Shown: positions 33,911 to 45,383 of the stretch, one piece after another
How the letters are laid out: every line of letters starts with the position of its first letter
Numbering within the stretch: position 1 is the first letter of the stretch
Source of the DNA: Akanthomyces muscarius
Lineage: Eukaryota > Ascomycota > Sordariomycetes > Hypocreales > Cordycipitaceae
DNA: 64,000 nt
Assembly: GCF_028009165.1 (NCBI RefSeq)
Contig: NC_079241.1
Coordinates: 434,001 to 498,000, forward strand
Direction of reading: 5' to 3'
The notes under the pieces: model-generated
Database searches by the model: none
Told to the model about the DNA's origin: nothing
What the model saw: only the letters and a program-made list of their open reading frames with translations
Position numbers and translations under genes: made by a program

Positions 33911-35453
33911 ACCCATCATCACAAGCCCGCCTCAGCAAGAGAAGGGGAAAATCTCCCAAACTTCATCCCTTGACCAGGCCCATAACAGACGACCTGTTAC
34001 AGACGCCTGCCCAAGGGCCTATAGCGTGCCGCAAGCCGCCCACGTCCCAGCGGAGCTGCAGTGGCCCAACTAGGTTACTGCTCTGTCACAGGCCGTGTAA
34101 GAGCCATGAACCTGGCCCCCGTCTGATGTTTTGCGCGCGCGCCAAGCCCCTGGTGTGTTGGGCGAGCGAGTCGTCCTGTTATCCATCCGGCCAATCTCTT
34201 GTCTCTCAAGGCATGGCGAGTAGGAGCGTGGAGAGAAAAGGACAATTTGCTCCGTTTTTCCGTCTCAGCGTCTCAGGTCCTATAGCGCGGCGTCGGCGGC
34301 GGCGGCGGCGGTTGCCCAGTCGTGGAAACTTGCTTCAGCTTTTCGCGAGAAGATAGATGCCTTTTGCCTGTAGGTCGAAAAGAAAAGAGAGTAGCGCCCA
34401 GCTAAAGTTGTGTTTCCGTGGCGGGCCGTCAAAACGCCATGCAAAGCGTTTTGTGTCGGAAAGGGAAGAAAAAGAAGTGGGAAAGCTCTCTTCTCCTGGG
34501 CATGCTGAATTTAATAGGCAGGTGCTTGCCCACCACCTCTCTTGCTTGTTCCTTTCTTTGTCGTCGATCTAGCTCGTGCTTGGACCCCGACCGAGTTTGT
34601 CGCCGCGAGATCTGTGCTTCTTCGTCATGCCAGAGTTGATCTCTGTCTAGCCTTGCTCTTCTTTTGTTGCTGATATTGCCATTATTTCACTGTCTCTATT
34701 CTATTACCTTGTGACCTTTCTTTCATCCCCAATTTCTCATTCGCTGGTCGAGGACACATGATACACAACGGCTTCTGTCTTGTCCGACGACAACCACCAA
34801 ACTCTCTTTATTAGTTCCCATACGTCCGTCACAACTTGGACCGGTTTCTTTGGTAAGCTCCTCAACAGACATTGAAGCGCAAGGCTAACGGAGGCTAGCA
34901 TAGCCAGCTCTTTTACTTTCTTTGCCCCAGCGACGTCACCACTCTATATATACATCATTATCCGTGTGATTTCTACTCCAGTCTGTTCTTTCATCAGAGA
35001 CACAGGGTTCTTTTTTCATATTTTCGAGATAATTTCAAGAGTCCGCCAATTACCGCCAACACCAGCGTCAGACAGTCACGCCGGGATATAGCGCAATTTT
35101 GGTTACATCCGCCCGGGACGCCGCCATCCCGTACTCGCATACCAAGTCCGTGATTGGGTCCCGTTTCGCACCGGTCAAACTTTGTGAATCAGCAAGTGTA
35201 AGCGTGATACACTTTGTATCTACCCATCTCGAACTACCACTTGGGCTTAGACTAACTAGGGAATGATAGGTTGAGGACCCGCCAAGTCATCGACGCCTCG
35301 ACGGGGTATTTCGATCCAAGCCGTTTTCAGTCACCAATTGGGCTTACGCCACCAAAGTCCGACGCCAAAGCCCATCACAATCCCATAATCAACGGAGTTT
35401 ATTATACTAATAAAGGGGGAGAAGCCGCCGCTTCTTTTAATTGCCGAAAAAAA
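32897..35453. other. Long promoter and spliced leader of the NAD kinase gene
   Basis: About 2.5 kb without a gene. It holds the RRP46 3' flank, a (CT)35 tract (listed separately) and pyrimidine-rich DNA. Two probable 5' UTR introns are visible: 34853 to 34898 or 34903 (GTAAGC donor, GGCTAAC branch) and 35198-35269 (GTAAGC donor, ACTAAC branch, GATAG acceptor). Between the second acceptor and the first in-frame ATG (35454) the NAD kinase frame stays open for 61 codons. Confidence 0.55.
33838..33907. repeat. (CT)35 microsatellite
   Basis: Seventy bases of perfect CT dinucleotide, the longest simple repeat in the window, about 1.6 kb upstream of the NAD kinase start. Perfect length suggests active slippage. 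As a polypurine/polypyrimidine mirror tract it could form a triplex or bind GAGA-type factors; that is inference. Confidence 0.97.
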
Positions 35454-37484
35454 ATGTTTCATCCGGTCGCGTCACCAGCCTCCGCCAGCAACAACAACAG
35501 CAATAGCCTAGGCTCGCCCACGACCGCTCTCCACCCAGCGCTACACGACGTCTGGCCCACGGCCGGCGACACCACCAGCGCCATCCTGGACCGCCGGCCC
35601 AAAACCTCGTTAGCGCATCATCCCTCCTTCATCAACACATCCAAGGCCTTGAGCTACGAGCCGCGGACCAAGACGCCCCTGTCCGCCGTGCCCGCTCTGG
35701 GAGGTGCTTCCACCACGACCGCCGCTCTTACACCATTGCCATCTCCGACGTGGGGCGGCGCATCAAACATCACCGCCGCCGCCATCTCCGAATCCCACGC
35801 AGACGACGCCGCTGCCCTCTCTCCCGGCAGCAGCGCCTTCCCACCTACAAGTAGCACCACTGCCATCACCAGCGGCGAGCAGCTGCCCAGCGCACGCATC
35901 GTGCCCGCGCCTCTCATGCTTCGTCAGCCGCAGGCGGTCACCGAGGACGTCTCGGCGCTCGGCGGCACCACCACCAGCCCAAGGCCGACGGAGGAAGCGG
36001 CCTCCCTCGACGGGATGCTCTCGTCGTCCACCAACGGCGCCGTCGCCGCCGGCAGCAACATGCACGGCACAATGCCCAACCCGCCGCTCTCCGCGGCCTC
36101 GCTCAAGCTTGCCGACGCCCTGCAAAGCCTTGCCCGGCGGCGGCGGCGGTCCTCGGCCACGACAACGGCCACGACGGCGCTCGCGGCGCTCAAGTCGCCA
36201 TGCTTCTACCACCAGCGCTTCGACGACGCCGTCGACATCGACAAGGTGCTCGAGGAGATTAAAAACGACGAGAGCATGTCGCACTCGCGCCTCGTCCAGA
36301 CGGCCACCTCGGTCCGCGAGGTCTCCAAGCAGCTGCAGCGCCGCCCCATCCGCCGCGCCGTCCGCAACGTCATGATTGTCACAAAGGCCCGCGACAACCA
36401 GCTCGTCCACCTCACCCGCGAGCTCGCCGGCTGGCTGCTGCGCACCCCGCGCTACGGCGCCCACGTCGGCGTCAACGTCTACGTCGACGCCAAGCTGCGC
36501 TCCGCCCGCCGCTTCGACGCCGCCGGCCTCGTCGCCGAGAACCCGGCCTTTGACGACATGCTGCGCTACTGGACCCCGGATCTGTGCTGGAGCCAGCCCG
36601 AGACGTTCGACCTCGTCCTCACCCTCGGCGGCGACGGCACCGTGCTCTTCACCTCGTGGCTCTTCCAGCGCATCGTGCCCCCCGTGCTGTCCTTTTCCCT
36701 CGGCAGCCTCGGCTTCATGACGACGTTTGAGTTTGACAAGTACAGGCAGCACCTCGGCCGCATCATGGGCGACGACGGCATGAAGATCAACCTGCGCATG
36801 CGCTTCACCTGCACCGTCTGGCGCCACGGCGCCCTGTCCGCCGTCGCCGGCGAGGGCGAGCAGTTCGAGGTGCTCAACGAGCTCGTCATCGACCGCGGGC
36901 CCTCGCCGTACGTCTCCAACCTCGAGCTCTACGGCGACGACGAGCTCCTGACCGTCGTGCAGGCCGACGGCTGCATCTTCTCCACGCCCACCGGCTCCAC
37001 CGCCTACTCCCTCTCCGCCGGTGGCTCGCTCGTGCACCCCGACATCCCCGCCATCCTGCTGACGCCCATCTGCCCGCACACGCTGTCCTTCCGCCCCATG
37101 GTGCTCTCCGACACCATGGCCCTGCGCGTCGCGGTGCCGCGCAACTCGCGCGCCACGGCCTACTGCGCCTTTGACGGCAAGGGCCGCATCGAGCTGCGCC
37201 AGGGCGACCACGTCACCATCACCGCCTCGCAGTACCCGTTCCCGACCGTCACGCGCACCGACACGGAATGGTTCGACAGCGTCAGCCGCACCCTGCGCTG
37301 GAACACGCGCGCCGCCTCGCAGAAGCCGTTTGAGGCAGGCGACGGCGACGGCGACTGCGAGGGCTCGGCCACGGGCGACGAGGAGACGTGGGACATTGAT
37401 ACCGACAGCGCGTACTATGCTAGTGAAGAGGGCAGCGTCAGCACGAGTCCCATCCGGAGACAGATGAGCATGCTTGGGCTGTAG
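35454..37484 (+). CDS. NAD kinase (ATP-NAD kinase, UTR1-like)
   Basis: Phosphorylates NAD to NADP. Single coding exon from the first in-frame ATG, 676 residues. Residues 1-240 are Ser/Thr/Ala/Pro-rich and low-complexity, longer than in yeast enzymes. The catalytic half starts near VRNVMIVTKARDNQLVHLTR and contains FDLVLTLGGDGTVLFTSWLF (GGDG near residue 392), LSFSLGSLGFMTTFEFDKY, EVLNELVIDRGPSPYVSNLE with the NE/D motif, QADGCIFSTPTGSTAYSLSA, and a C-terminal beta region ending AFDGKGRIELRQGDHV. The order and motifs fit cytosolic UTR1-type kinases better than POS5, but the paralogue cannot be fixed. The frame is open upstream to 35271 and, across the likely leader intron, to 35154, with no ATG. 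Very high GC3 creates a 630-codon shadow frame on the opposite strand. Confidence 0.9.
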   Translation: MFHPVASPASASNNNSNSLGSPTTALHPALHDVWPTAGDTTSAILDRRPKTSLAHHPSFINTSKALSYEPRTKTPLSAVPALGGASTTTAALTPLPSPTWGGASNITAAAISESHADDAAALSPGSSAFPPTSSTTAITSGEQLPSARIVPAPLMLRQPQAVTEDVSALGGTTTSPRPTEEAASLDGMLSSSTNGAVAAGSNMHGTMPNPPLSAASLKLADALQSLARRRRRSSATTTATTALAALKSPCFYHQRFDDAVDIDKVLEEIKNDESMSHSRLVQTATSVREVSKQLQRRPIRRAVRNVMIVTKARDNQLVHLTRELAGWLLRTPRYGAHVGVNVYVDAKLRSARRFDAAGLVAENPAFDDMLRYWTPDLCWSQPETFDLVLTLGGDGTVLFTSWLFQRIVPPVLSFSLGSLGFMTTFEFDKYRQHLGRIMGDDGMKINLRMRFTCTVWRHGALSAVAGEGEQFEVLNELVIDRGPSPYVSNLELYGDDELLTVVQADGCIFSTPTGSTAYSLSAGGSLVHPDIPAILLTPICPHTLSFRPMVLSDTMALRVAVPRNSRATAYCAFDGKGRIELRQGDHVTITASQYPFPTVTRTDTEWFDSVSRTLRWNTRAASQKPFEAGDGDGDCEGSATGDEETWDIDTDSAYYASEEGSVSTSPIRRQMSMLGL

Positions 37485-37808
37485 AATGCAGCCTGGGCCT
37501 CTAGAGATTTGAGATGAAGGCATATTTGAGCGATCAGCATGAGCATATTTGACGATTTCTTTGTTCTTATGGATGTTATTCTTTTCCCAAGGCGTTTTCA
37601 GGTAGAGACAGATGGATAGAGAGTGGTATATAGTTATACTGTTCCTGGTGAACATTTACAGAGCATAAATACACTGGTCAGCCAGGTCTCTGGATTATGC
37701 GTGCGGTTTTCTTCTTCACTTGGTATTTTCCCATCTTCTCTATTCTACTAATCGTTCTCATTACTGCAGTTGTTACTATCATAACTGTTTTTGCTATTGC
37801 TACTGATG
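37485..37808. other. NAD kinase 3' flank
   Basis: AT-rich 3' UTR and spacer before the decayed ankyrin locus. Nothing else seen. Confidence 0.5.
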
Positions 37809-39037
37809 TTATTGCTGATTGCTGTAAAATAGAGTACAAGTAAAACTCTCCTTGTATTGTTTTAAAACTCTAGTGATGGCCCTACGATGAGCATCACTGA
37901 GAGATGATGGCGGAGCAGAAACTCTTCCCCTGCCAAACCCACTCTCACCCACTGCACGCATCACGTCGTGGAGAGGCACTTTATCCATCCCTTGGCCATG
38001 GGTGCGTGCCACCTCTTCAAGCACCAGAGCCCCTTCTCCGCCGCGCGTTGCTCACTTGCCGCCAGCTGCTCAGCCATCAACCTCCGGTCCTCGGCCGCCG
38101 CCTTGGCCTCCCGATCGGCCACGTCGGCCGCCGTCTGCCCTGCGTCGTTGCGAGCGCCTGCATCAGCCCCAGCCGCGAGCACAAGCGCCCTGATACCATC
38201 CATGGCGACGCATGAAATGTCCCACGCGGTTGAAGGACCGAGTTCAATCACTCCGTCGCCCCGCCTAAGATATTAGGGCCAACGCATGGCGTGGTGCAAC
38301 GGAGCCCACGAGTTCGCATCTCGAGCATTCGGGTTGGCGCCAATCGCCAAGAGAACCTTGACTCGCTAGACGGAGAACTCGCTATACGCGACCGCAAGAG
38401 CTGTTCTCCCTGCATCGTCCGCGGCATCTACGTCGTCTGCGACGTGCTCCTTGAGTATTGCTGTGAAATCGGGAGGGTAAGGGGGCTCAGGCTCGTTCCC
38501 TGGCGTCCGCATTTCGCGGCCAGCTTGCTCTTCGGCAAAGGCAAGAAGAGACATGCAGCTAGTCTTGTCTTTGATACTCATCTTCGCACCTAATGAAGGC
38601 AGAGCCTTGATTAGCTTAACACGTTTTAGCTTATAGGCGTAATGTAGTGTAGTATAGCAGTAATCATCTCGCTTGTTAACTTATACCTTTGCCGTTTAAG
38701 CTAACAGCCAGGCTGTCCGTACTGCCTAGTGCACTAGAGCTACCAACGCTGTGCAAGCCTCTGTGGTCATATTAGCAGTTGTAGCTTTATAATGCCCACT
38801 GCTTTTAAGCAACAGCTAGTGCAATGGCGTTTAGTTGTGGCTGTCATTTTGATCATGGACATTATGCTGAATTATGCTTTCCACGGCGGCGATGTTAAGA
38901 GATGCTAAGGCAATATGTAGTGGGGAGGGTTTGTTAGCACAACCCACTTTGTTCTTAGTGTCTATCTTAGAGAAGCTTATTCTATTATACAGGAGCTTAT
39001 CTTTGGCGTCTTTTCTGGATCGCAAGCTATCTAACAC
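37809..39037 (-). pseudogene. Decayed ankyrin-repeat gene
   Basis: Minus-strand ankyrin remnants. 39037-38831 encodes PSPLHIALASLNIAAVESII, a clear ankyrin helix pair. In the same frame 38581-38369 carries DAADDAGRTALAVAYSEFS; reading on past a TAG (38366-38368) gives VKVLLAIGANPNARDANSWA and PLHHAMRWP, then a TAA (about 38274), then ALVLAAGADAGARNDAGQTA. Near 38045 the sense reading shifts frame: the ending in the alternative frame (38024-37809) reads LEEVARTHGQGMDKVPLHDV and is more protein-like than the continuing frame. Both interior stops fit CAG-to-TAG and CAA-to-TAA changes, the type expected of RIP-like C-to-T mutation. The gene sits at the edge of an AT-rich island. Two stops could in principle be intron parts, but ankyrin sequence reads straight across them. 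Confidence 0.72.
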
Positions 39038-40320
39038 TATATGACCCGGCTATCGGCAAACACGATGCAGTATATAATTGTATTGTGTATTTGTCCTAGC
39101 GTTCATAAGTGTGCGGAATAGGGCTTCTCTTTTTAGTATCACTTCCTAGTCAAATCTGTACCTTAGATGGAGCTGGTTGCATAAAGCTGTAGTTAAAAGC
39201 AGCGTCTAGTTAGATAGCGACTATAGGTGCGGCAAGTTAATTCGTGCCACACCGCCTCAGCTTAGAAAGCCATTAATGACATCCTTGCTTCTGTGTTTAG
39301 TGGCGGTATATATATATAGCAAAAATTCTTGTAAGCTGTACCCTTAAGCCAGCATGCCATTAAGGAGAAGGCTGAGTGACCTGCCTGCATTGTATTTAGC
39401 GGCGCACTGCAGCGTCCCTCGCCAGCAGTCACTCAGCACTATTCTCGGGCCCTCTACAGTGTCTTCTATGTACGTTAGGTCGTTTCATGCTTGTGTATAG
39501 AGCTCTATGATTGCAGGAGAGTCCTGTACTGCTATGCTATATTGAAAACACGCATCATGCTAGGCGGCTCTTGGAACTTTGGTAGGCGAAGCAGACGGAA
39601 TCCGACCCCCATAATAGACAATGGCCCTTACTATGCCTATACTCTCTTCTGGTACGTTGCGACTATATTTTTTCTTCTTTTTTTTAGTGGTGAATAGTGG
39701 CTGCGAAGAGTAAGAGTGGTTTAATTGTGCTGAAAATACTCGCGGCGGAATCTGGTAGGCAGCACTCTCGTGCTTTATAATTCGAAGCTTTTAGGAAAAC
39801 CCACGAGTTGGCCAGATTTAGATCTTAAGAGAGTATTGCCGTAATAGAAGTGATGTCCTGCAAATATACCGCCGCGACAAGTGGTTGTGAAGAGGGTGGA
39901 CAAATTTCCTTAATGGCTAAAGGAGTCTTTTCCTTGCCATAACAATGTGTGCAGTCATCTTCTCTATAGTCAACTATGTTCTCTCTACGTTAAAAGTTAA
40001 TAAGAAGCGTAGGATAAAGATTGATCACCTCGTGAATAGTGAATACATGCAAGTAGGAAGGGAAAAAGGACAACTTGGTTGAGGTGCGGGTACAGCAGCT
40101 TTATCTTCTCCCCAAAGGTGGGAATTTACTTGTATAGGCAGCTAGAACATGCGCTATCATTTAGCATACTTTACACTATATCGAGTCTATGTTTTTCCAA
40201 TGAGGTCCTTATAGCTTTTGGCCAGCATCACCCCTCCAAGTTGATTGGGAAAATAGCACTTCAGCAACTTTCAAGCTATGCTCAAACCGACAAAACTCAC
40301 CGCTAGATATTCCTCCAAGG
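38590..40320. repeat. AT-rich, TpA-rich decayed island (RIP-like)
   Basis: Sharp shift from GC-rich neighbours to DNA full of TTAGC, CTATA, TATATA and AGCTTA words, with no open frame of substance. TA-rich composition on both strands with loss of CA is what repeat-induced point mutation leaves in old repeats. The repeat family cannot be named, and no terminal repeats or transposase motifs survive. The ankyrin pseudogene overlaps its left end. Confidence 0.55.
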
Positions 40321-41387
40321 TATTCTAATCAACATCCATCACGCAGGGTAAAAGTTCTAAAAAAACGCTGTTTGAGGTCGAGTAGCTGTTGAAAATGATG
40401 CAAAAAAATAGCCAAGGCAAACGACACAGCCGTCGTCCGTCAAGTAGTCGCGGACAATTTGGAATTCGTCGTGATCTCCCTCAGGACCGGTACTCTGCGG
40501 TTGTGGCCCTATGGCACACAACTTACAAAATGAAAAGAGAGCAAAGCAGGAGCAGGCTTCTCTTTTCTTATCACTTCAATCCTTCTTGATAGCCTTATTT
40601 TCCATGGGTTTCTTTCTTCTCACTTACTCTCGTTCCTTCCCCCCCCTTCTGCCTTTGCTTGAAGATCGACCACTCCGCACACCTCACAAGAACAGGAATC
40701 ACAGAGCAAGAAAAGTAGAATGAGTCTCCAATCGCACAATATATTGTCTCTCTTCTGCATCCGCAGAAAGTCTGTCATAATTTCCAAACATGACCACCAC
40801 AGTTCCTGTGAGAGAAAATGAAAAAAGTCATCAGATCAATAAAAGTACACTGCTCCACCCCCAAAAAGTTGTAAAAAAAAGTTGTCCCTAACACAAAGCC
40901 ATGTGTTATTTGCGCCATCCATTCCATAGACCAAGAATGAAGAAGAGAAAAAAAGGAAAGGAACCAATACCCAAACCCCAGCCAAAAAAAAGCCAAAACA
41001 AAAAATCGTTCAACACGTGCAGAAACCAAGACAAGCGCCAAACCTTGTCTTGGATTCCGAGACATGTAAACTTGACGCCACCACCACCACACGCGTGCCC
41101 GAGTCTTTTCCAAGCTGCAAAGCCACGTTTGGGAGGCAAAAAATACGTCCTTTCAAAAACACCGCCGTCATGTCCTTTTTGAACCAAGAAAACAAAATGT
41201 TTTGCTGAACCACTCCCTTGAAAGCCGAATTCGATGATGATAAAAATTCAGTGTTTTCATTCCGTCATGTCCTGTGGGAAAAAGCGATCCGCTCCCCAGT
41301 CGTTGTCAACCAGTGACTTTTGCGTATCCATAAAGCTTCAAGCCTCGCTTTTCAAACCTTGAAGCCCCGTGGGCGAAGAAACTGCTC
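40321..41387. other. 3' flank of homeobox gene
   Basis: Poly-A/T-rich and CA-rich DNA with several A-runs at about 40980-41010. No convincing gene. Most likely a long 3' UTR plus spacer. Confidence 0.45.
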
Positions 41388-43315
41388 TCATCTCCAAGCA
41401 CCTTGGCTGAGCGAGAGCAAGCCCGCAACACAGTCCATGTCTGGCTTCTTGCTGGGGCTCACTTCACCTCGCATAAACTTCTCGACATCGGCATCGCGCG
41501 AGACACGGGTGGCCTCATCCTCGAAAATATCGACGCTGTCCTTCATACCGCGCGGCCGCGACGGGGCCGTGTTGGCGCGGCTGCCCAGCTTGCCGGGGCT
41601 GCGGCTCTGCAACACGCCACGGCCAAGACGTCGAGGGTTCTTGGGCTTGGTCGACACGGCCGGCAACGGCCGGCGGGCACCCGCTCCGGTCGCATTCCCG
41701 TCCTCGTCGGGGCTCCAGTTTTCCTTGTCCGAATCGGTCGGCGACATCAACATGCTGACCTTGACCTTGCCATCGCCCTTGAAGAACGAATCCTCATTCT
41801 CCTTGCCCGTGTGCTCCAGGCGGCCGACGCTCGAGGTGGTGCGGCTAAACTTGGCCTTTTTGGCGTAGTGCCCCTCGCGAGGCGTAGTCACGGGCGTGTT
41901 GCGTCTCGAGGTGCTCGACTGCAGCACACCGCTCGTGGAGCGGAGGAGGCTAATAGCAGCTACAGCAGATCCATTAGATTCGTGCTCGGCATGAGCCGTC
42001 AACTCATCCCGCGTTTCCGCGTCAGCACACGATTGCCAAGCTTGCACATCTCGTGAGCGGCCACGGCCAAGACGAGGCGGCAAAAAGCTGGTCAAGGTAG
42101 AAATAGGCGGAAGAGTCACGGTGGGCAGGGCGCTGTAGCTTCGCTTCAGGCCGCGCTGTCGGGGGAATTCCAGCCCAGAAGAGTATTTTTGCGGCGAGGG
42201 ACGCGTCGGGGAGGGCGCGTTATCAACGAGCTCGGCTTTTCCTTCCAAAGACAACGAGAGTCGTACGTTCGATTGGCTCTGCCGTTGGCTGGCATTGTGA
42301 GTCGTATCAGAGACGCAAGATGACGGGGCGAAAAGCCTACGGCGTGTTTGGTTAGTACGTACGTCTACGCGTCGTGTATATGATGTACGCACCTTGGGGA
42401 ATCATCAGCATCACGAGTTTGTCCGGCGGGGGTGGACAATGAGCTGCCAATGTTCCATCTGTTGGCAAGATAGCCCACAGAGCTGGAAAACGAGTGGGTA
42501 ACTGAAGATGGCCCGTCGTGGCTGCCCTGAGAGGAGGAGAGGTCTCGATTTTGGGGCGTCGTCTCTGGCAATTGAGGTTCTGCGGGCCCAGAAGCTCTGG
42601 GAGTAGCTGCGAGCAGCTGTGTGGCGGATGGGACCGGCTGAGGAGAAGATTGAAGCGGCGAGGCGGCCTGAGGGTTCGCCGGCGCGTGTGCTGACAGAGT
42701 GGCCGGGATTTGTGCGTTGGATACGCTAGCAGCAACGGCCATGGGATCGGTCGAGACGCCATGCAAGCCATTGAATCGAAGAGCGGCAAGTTCTTGGGTT
42801 GAAAGTGGACGCGACTTTCGTCTGTCGTTTTGTCGGCGGTTCTGGAACCAAATCTGCAAAAACAATGTTAGCAATTGTCCAGCAAGGTAATTTTTGCACG
42901 CGTGCAGAGCGTTTTGATTGCAAAAAGAATTATGGTATTCGTACTTGAACTTCCTTCTCGTTGAGGGAAACGCGGTTCACAATGTCGAGACGCGCTTGCT
43001 TGTCGGGTTTGGGATTCGCCTTGTACGCCTCTTCGAGGATCATCTTGTCCTTGGCACTGATTGAATTGGCCACGGGTGTTAGTTTGACACACAAAATACA
43101 AGGAATACGCTTCATAATTGGAGGCGGACGTACGCGGTGCGTTTCCGCTTGCCTTTGGGGTGCTTCTCCATGGCCTGCTCCGACTCGAACGAGTCGTCGG
43201 CGCACGCAGGCGGCACATCTTGGGACAATAGCGATGAATCATGTCGAGAGGGTGACGATGGATCGTGCAGAGCTTCCGAGGCGGCAAAGGAAGAGTCTGG
43301 GGGCGAGTTGGACAT
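41388..43315 (-). CDS. Homeodomain transcription factor (Yox1/Yhp1-like)
   Basis: Four exons in transcript order, 43315-43134, 43056-42945, 42853-42393 and 42336-41388, give 567 residues. The homeodomain (about 55-112) is assembled from three exons: KGKRKRTA, then AKDKMILEEAYKANPKPDKQ and ARLDIVNRVSLNEKEVQ, then the recognition helix IWFQNRRQNDRRKSRP starting at residue 99. WF-N-R in helix 3 is the DNA-contact hallmark. The NPKPD loop and the RRQNDRRK helix are typical of fungal Yox1-like repressors of the cell cycle; that equivalence is inference. The rest is Ser/Pro-rich with many S/T-P sites, a DKENWSPDEDG motif and a conserved-looking end, EKFMRGEVSPSKKPDMDCVA. Introns 77, 91 and 56 nt. 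A GGACGT/GGGCGT minisatellite lies about 300 bp upstream. Confidence 0.9.
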
Positions 43316-45383
43316 GGCGGGGGAGGAGAGAGAGGCAGAGGTGGAAGAAGCGGTGCAGGATAAGGTCGAAATCGTTGCTTATAGGCCGCCAGGCATTACT
43401 ATACGCGGATTGGATGCTGGACGGGAAGGAGTAACAAGGCACGGTGAGGATGACGGCGAGGATGCAAAAATGCAGAGCAGGACAAGGAGAAAGCCAGGTT
43501 CGATTGAGAAGAAGAGAAGAAGACGGCGTGAGATATCGAGTAGGAAAGAAACAAGAGAACGATGGACGAGGTTCGAGGGTCCCACACGACGTGTAGCAGA
43601 GGTGGGTCAGTTTGGACGTGGACGTGGACGTGGACGTGAGGAGCGTGGGCGTGGGCGTGGGCGTGAGGCGTGGAAGAGGAATGGTACACCCGCTGTCTTG
43701 TGCCCGGGGGTTCTAAACATGGACCTTGCAGTGCGTCTTCTATTATTGTTAGCGAGTGCAGACCGCTGAACCATTACCTACCCTTGCTAATTAATTTACA
43801 GGGGGTTCGTCCGGTGCAGACACGCCCGGTGGTTGGCGCTGTGGGCTCTCACTTCTCTACTAAGGTGTCTAGGTACCTAACCACCTACAGTCTACCCGCG
43901 TCAGTGGATGCGCTGCGTGCTGCGTCGCCCCGGACGCAGCAAATCACAGCGCGCCGCCGCCTGTGGCCATGCCCAAATAAGGAAACATGTCAACACGCGT
44001 TGGGCCGCGGTGGTCAGCTCCCAGCGCTCGCCTCGTAAATACCTGTGTAAAAATAAAACAAAATTCACCGATAAAAATATAGTGCTTGCGTTGCCTGCAG
44101 CCACTGTACCACTCGATGAGTCTACCTGTCTGGGGACTGCGGATGAGTTTGCCTGTCTGCGGGCAACAACCGCAGGTTGGTGTTTTCTTTTCTCCCGCTG
44201 CTGCTGTGCAAGATCAATCCTCTCCGCGCGTGTTTGCCTCGGTCTATACAATATTCATGTACAAGCAAGAAAACGCGCCGCCTCCCTAGCAACCACGCTA
44301 CACCTGCAGCGCCGATGGAGTCGTACAGCAGGGAGCCAGATGCGACAATTATGCTGCCTGCTGCCTGCTACCTGTTCCCCGTCCAGCCAAGTGTCAAAAT
44401 GCCCGTACTCTGCAGATCGATCTGAGTCGCTTTATTATGCCACTTAAGTGGTGATCCACATGCGTGTACGCTCAACGTTCTGTGGACCAAGCTTTCCATC
44501 GTCGACAAGTCGTGCGTAGACACAAGTTGTTCCTACGAGGCTTATTGAAAAAATCGAGGAAAAAAATTCAGTCGTCACAATATCGCATCTCTTACCGCAG
44601 CACAAAGCCACAAAACTTTCTTTCGAATCCATCCTGTGCATCACGCGCCGTCTCGCCCAGATCTATACTTGCAGACACTCTATACCCTGTACATGTAACC
44701 ATTCGCAGCGGGCAGAAACGAGCTGGCACTCTTGAATGTTTTAAAAAAGAAATCGCAAAAATAGCACCGATGCAAGAGACAAACCCCCACGCCCTAGCCA
44801 AGATCTGGCAGTGCCATCTCGGACTAGTTCTCCTCCGTCTCGACTGGCGAATCTCGAAATAAGACGTCGCTAGCTTCGCGCCAACTCTCGGCTAATAGAC
44901 AGAAAACAAACTTACACAAAAATACAAAATCTCCAGTCGACTTTCTCATCGGTGAATAATTCCATGTATCCGATATACGCTGCACGCAGTATATATCCAA
45001 GCCATGCTCAAGGCCTTCTGGATGTCGCCACCTCTTGTATCATCTCCAGCCACCTTCACGACATCGTGATAAGCGTCAGAGGCGTTTACAAAACACAAAG
45101 CATAAAATATTCATCCATACACTATACCTTATTCCAGCTCGCCACTAGTCAGTGAGACTCGACAGACGCCCGTCGTAAGCTCTCGTGGCGTCTCCTCGTG
45201 GCGCCCGTCGATACCAAAGTCTAACTTCGCTTCTCAATACATAAATCGACGACTCTGCACTCATCTTCCCATTTCCCCTTCCCCTCCCTTTCTCTTCTTC
45301 ATCCGGCAAACTTCCTCTCTGATTCACCATCAAGACCACTCCTCTCTTCATCCAGTAACATCACTCGCCACTCGCCACTAGCA
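43316..45383. other. 2 kb divergent intergenic region
   Basis: Lies between the start codons of the homeobox and cutinase genes. Includes the hexamer minisatellite at 43614-43664. No gene recognised; open frames on both strands overlap each other. The AT-rich part at 44880-45130 and the CT-rich leader at 45260-45383 fit the cutinase promoter. Confidence 0.5.
43614..43664. repeat. Hexamer minisatellite, GGACGT then GGGCGT
   Basis: Four perfect GGACGT units (43614-43637), a short spacer, then three GGGCGT units (43647-43664). The two hexamers differ by one base. The array lies about 300 bp upstream of the homeobox start codon. Confidence 0.85.

Noticed and set aside
35763..37655. 630-codon open frame antisense to NAD kinase
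   Set aside because: Low-complexity V/D/G/A/R-rich translation typical of the shadow of a very GC3-rich gene; the sense strand encodes a full NAD kinase.
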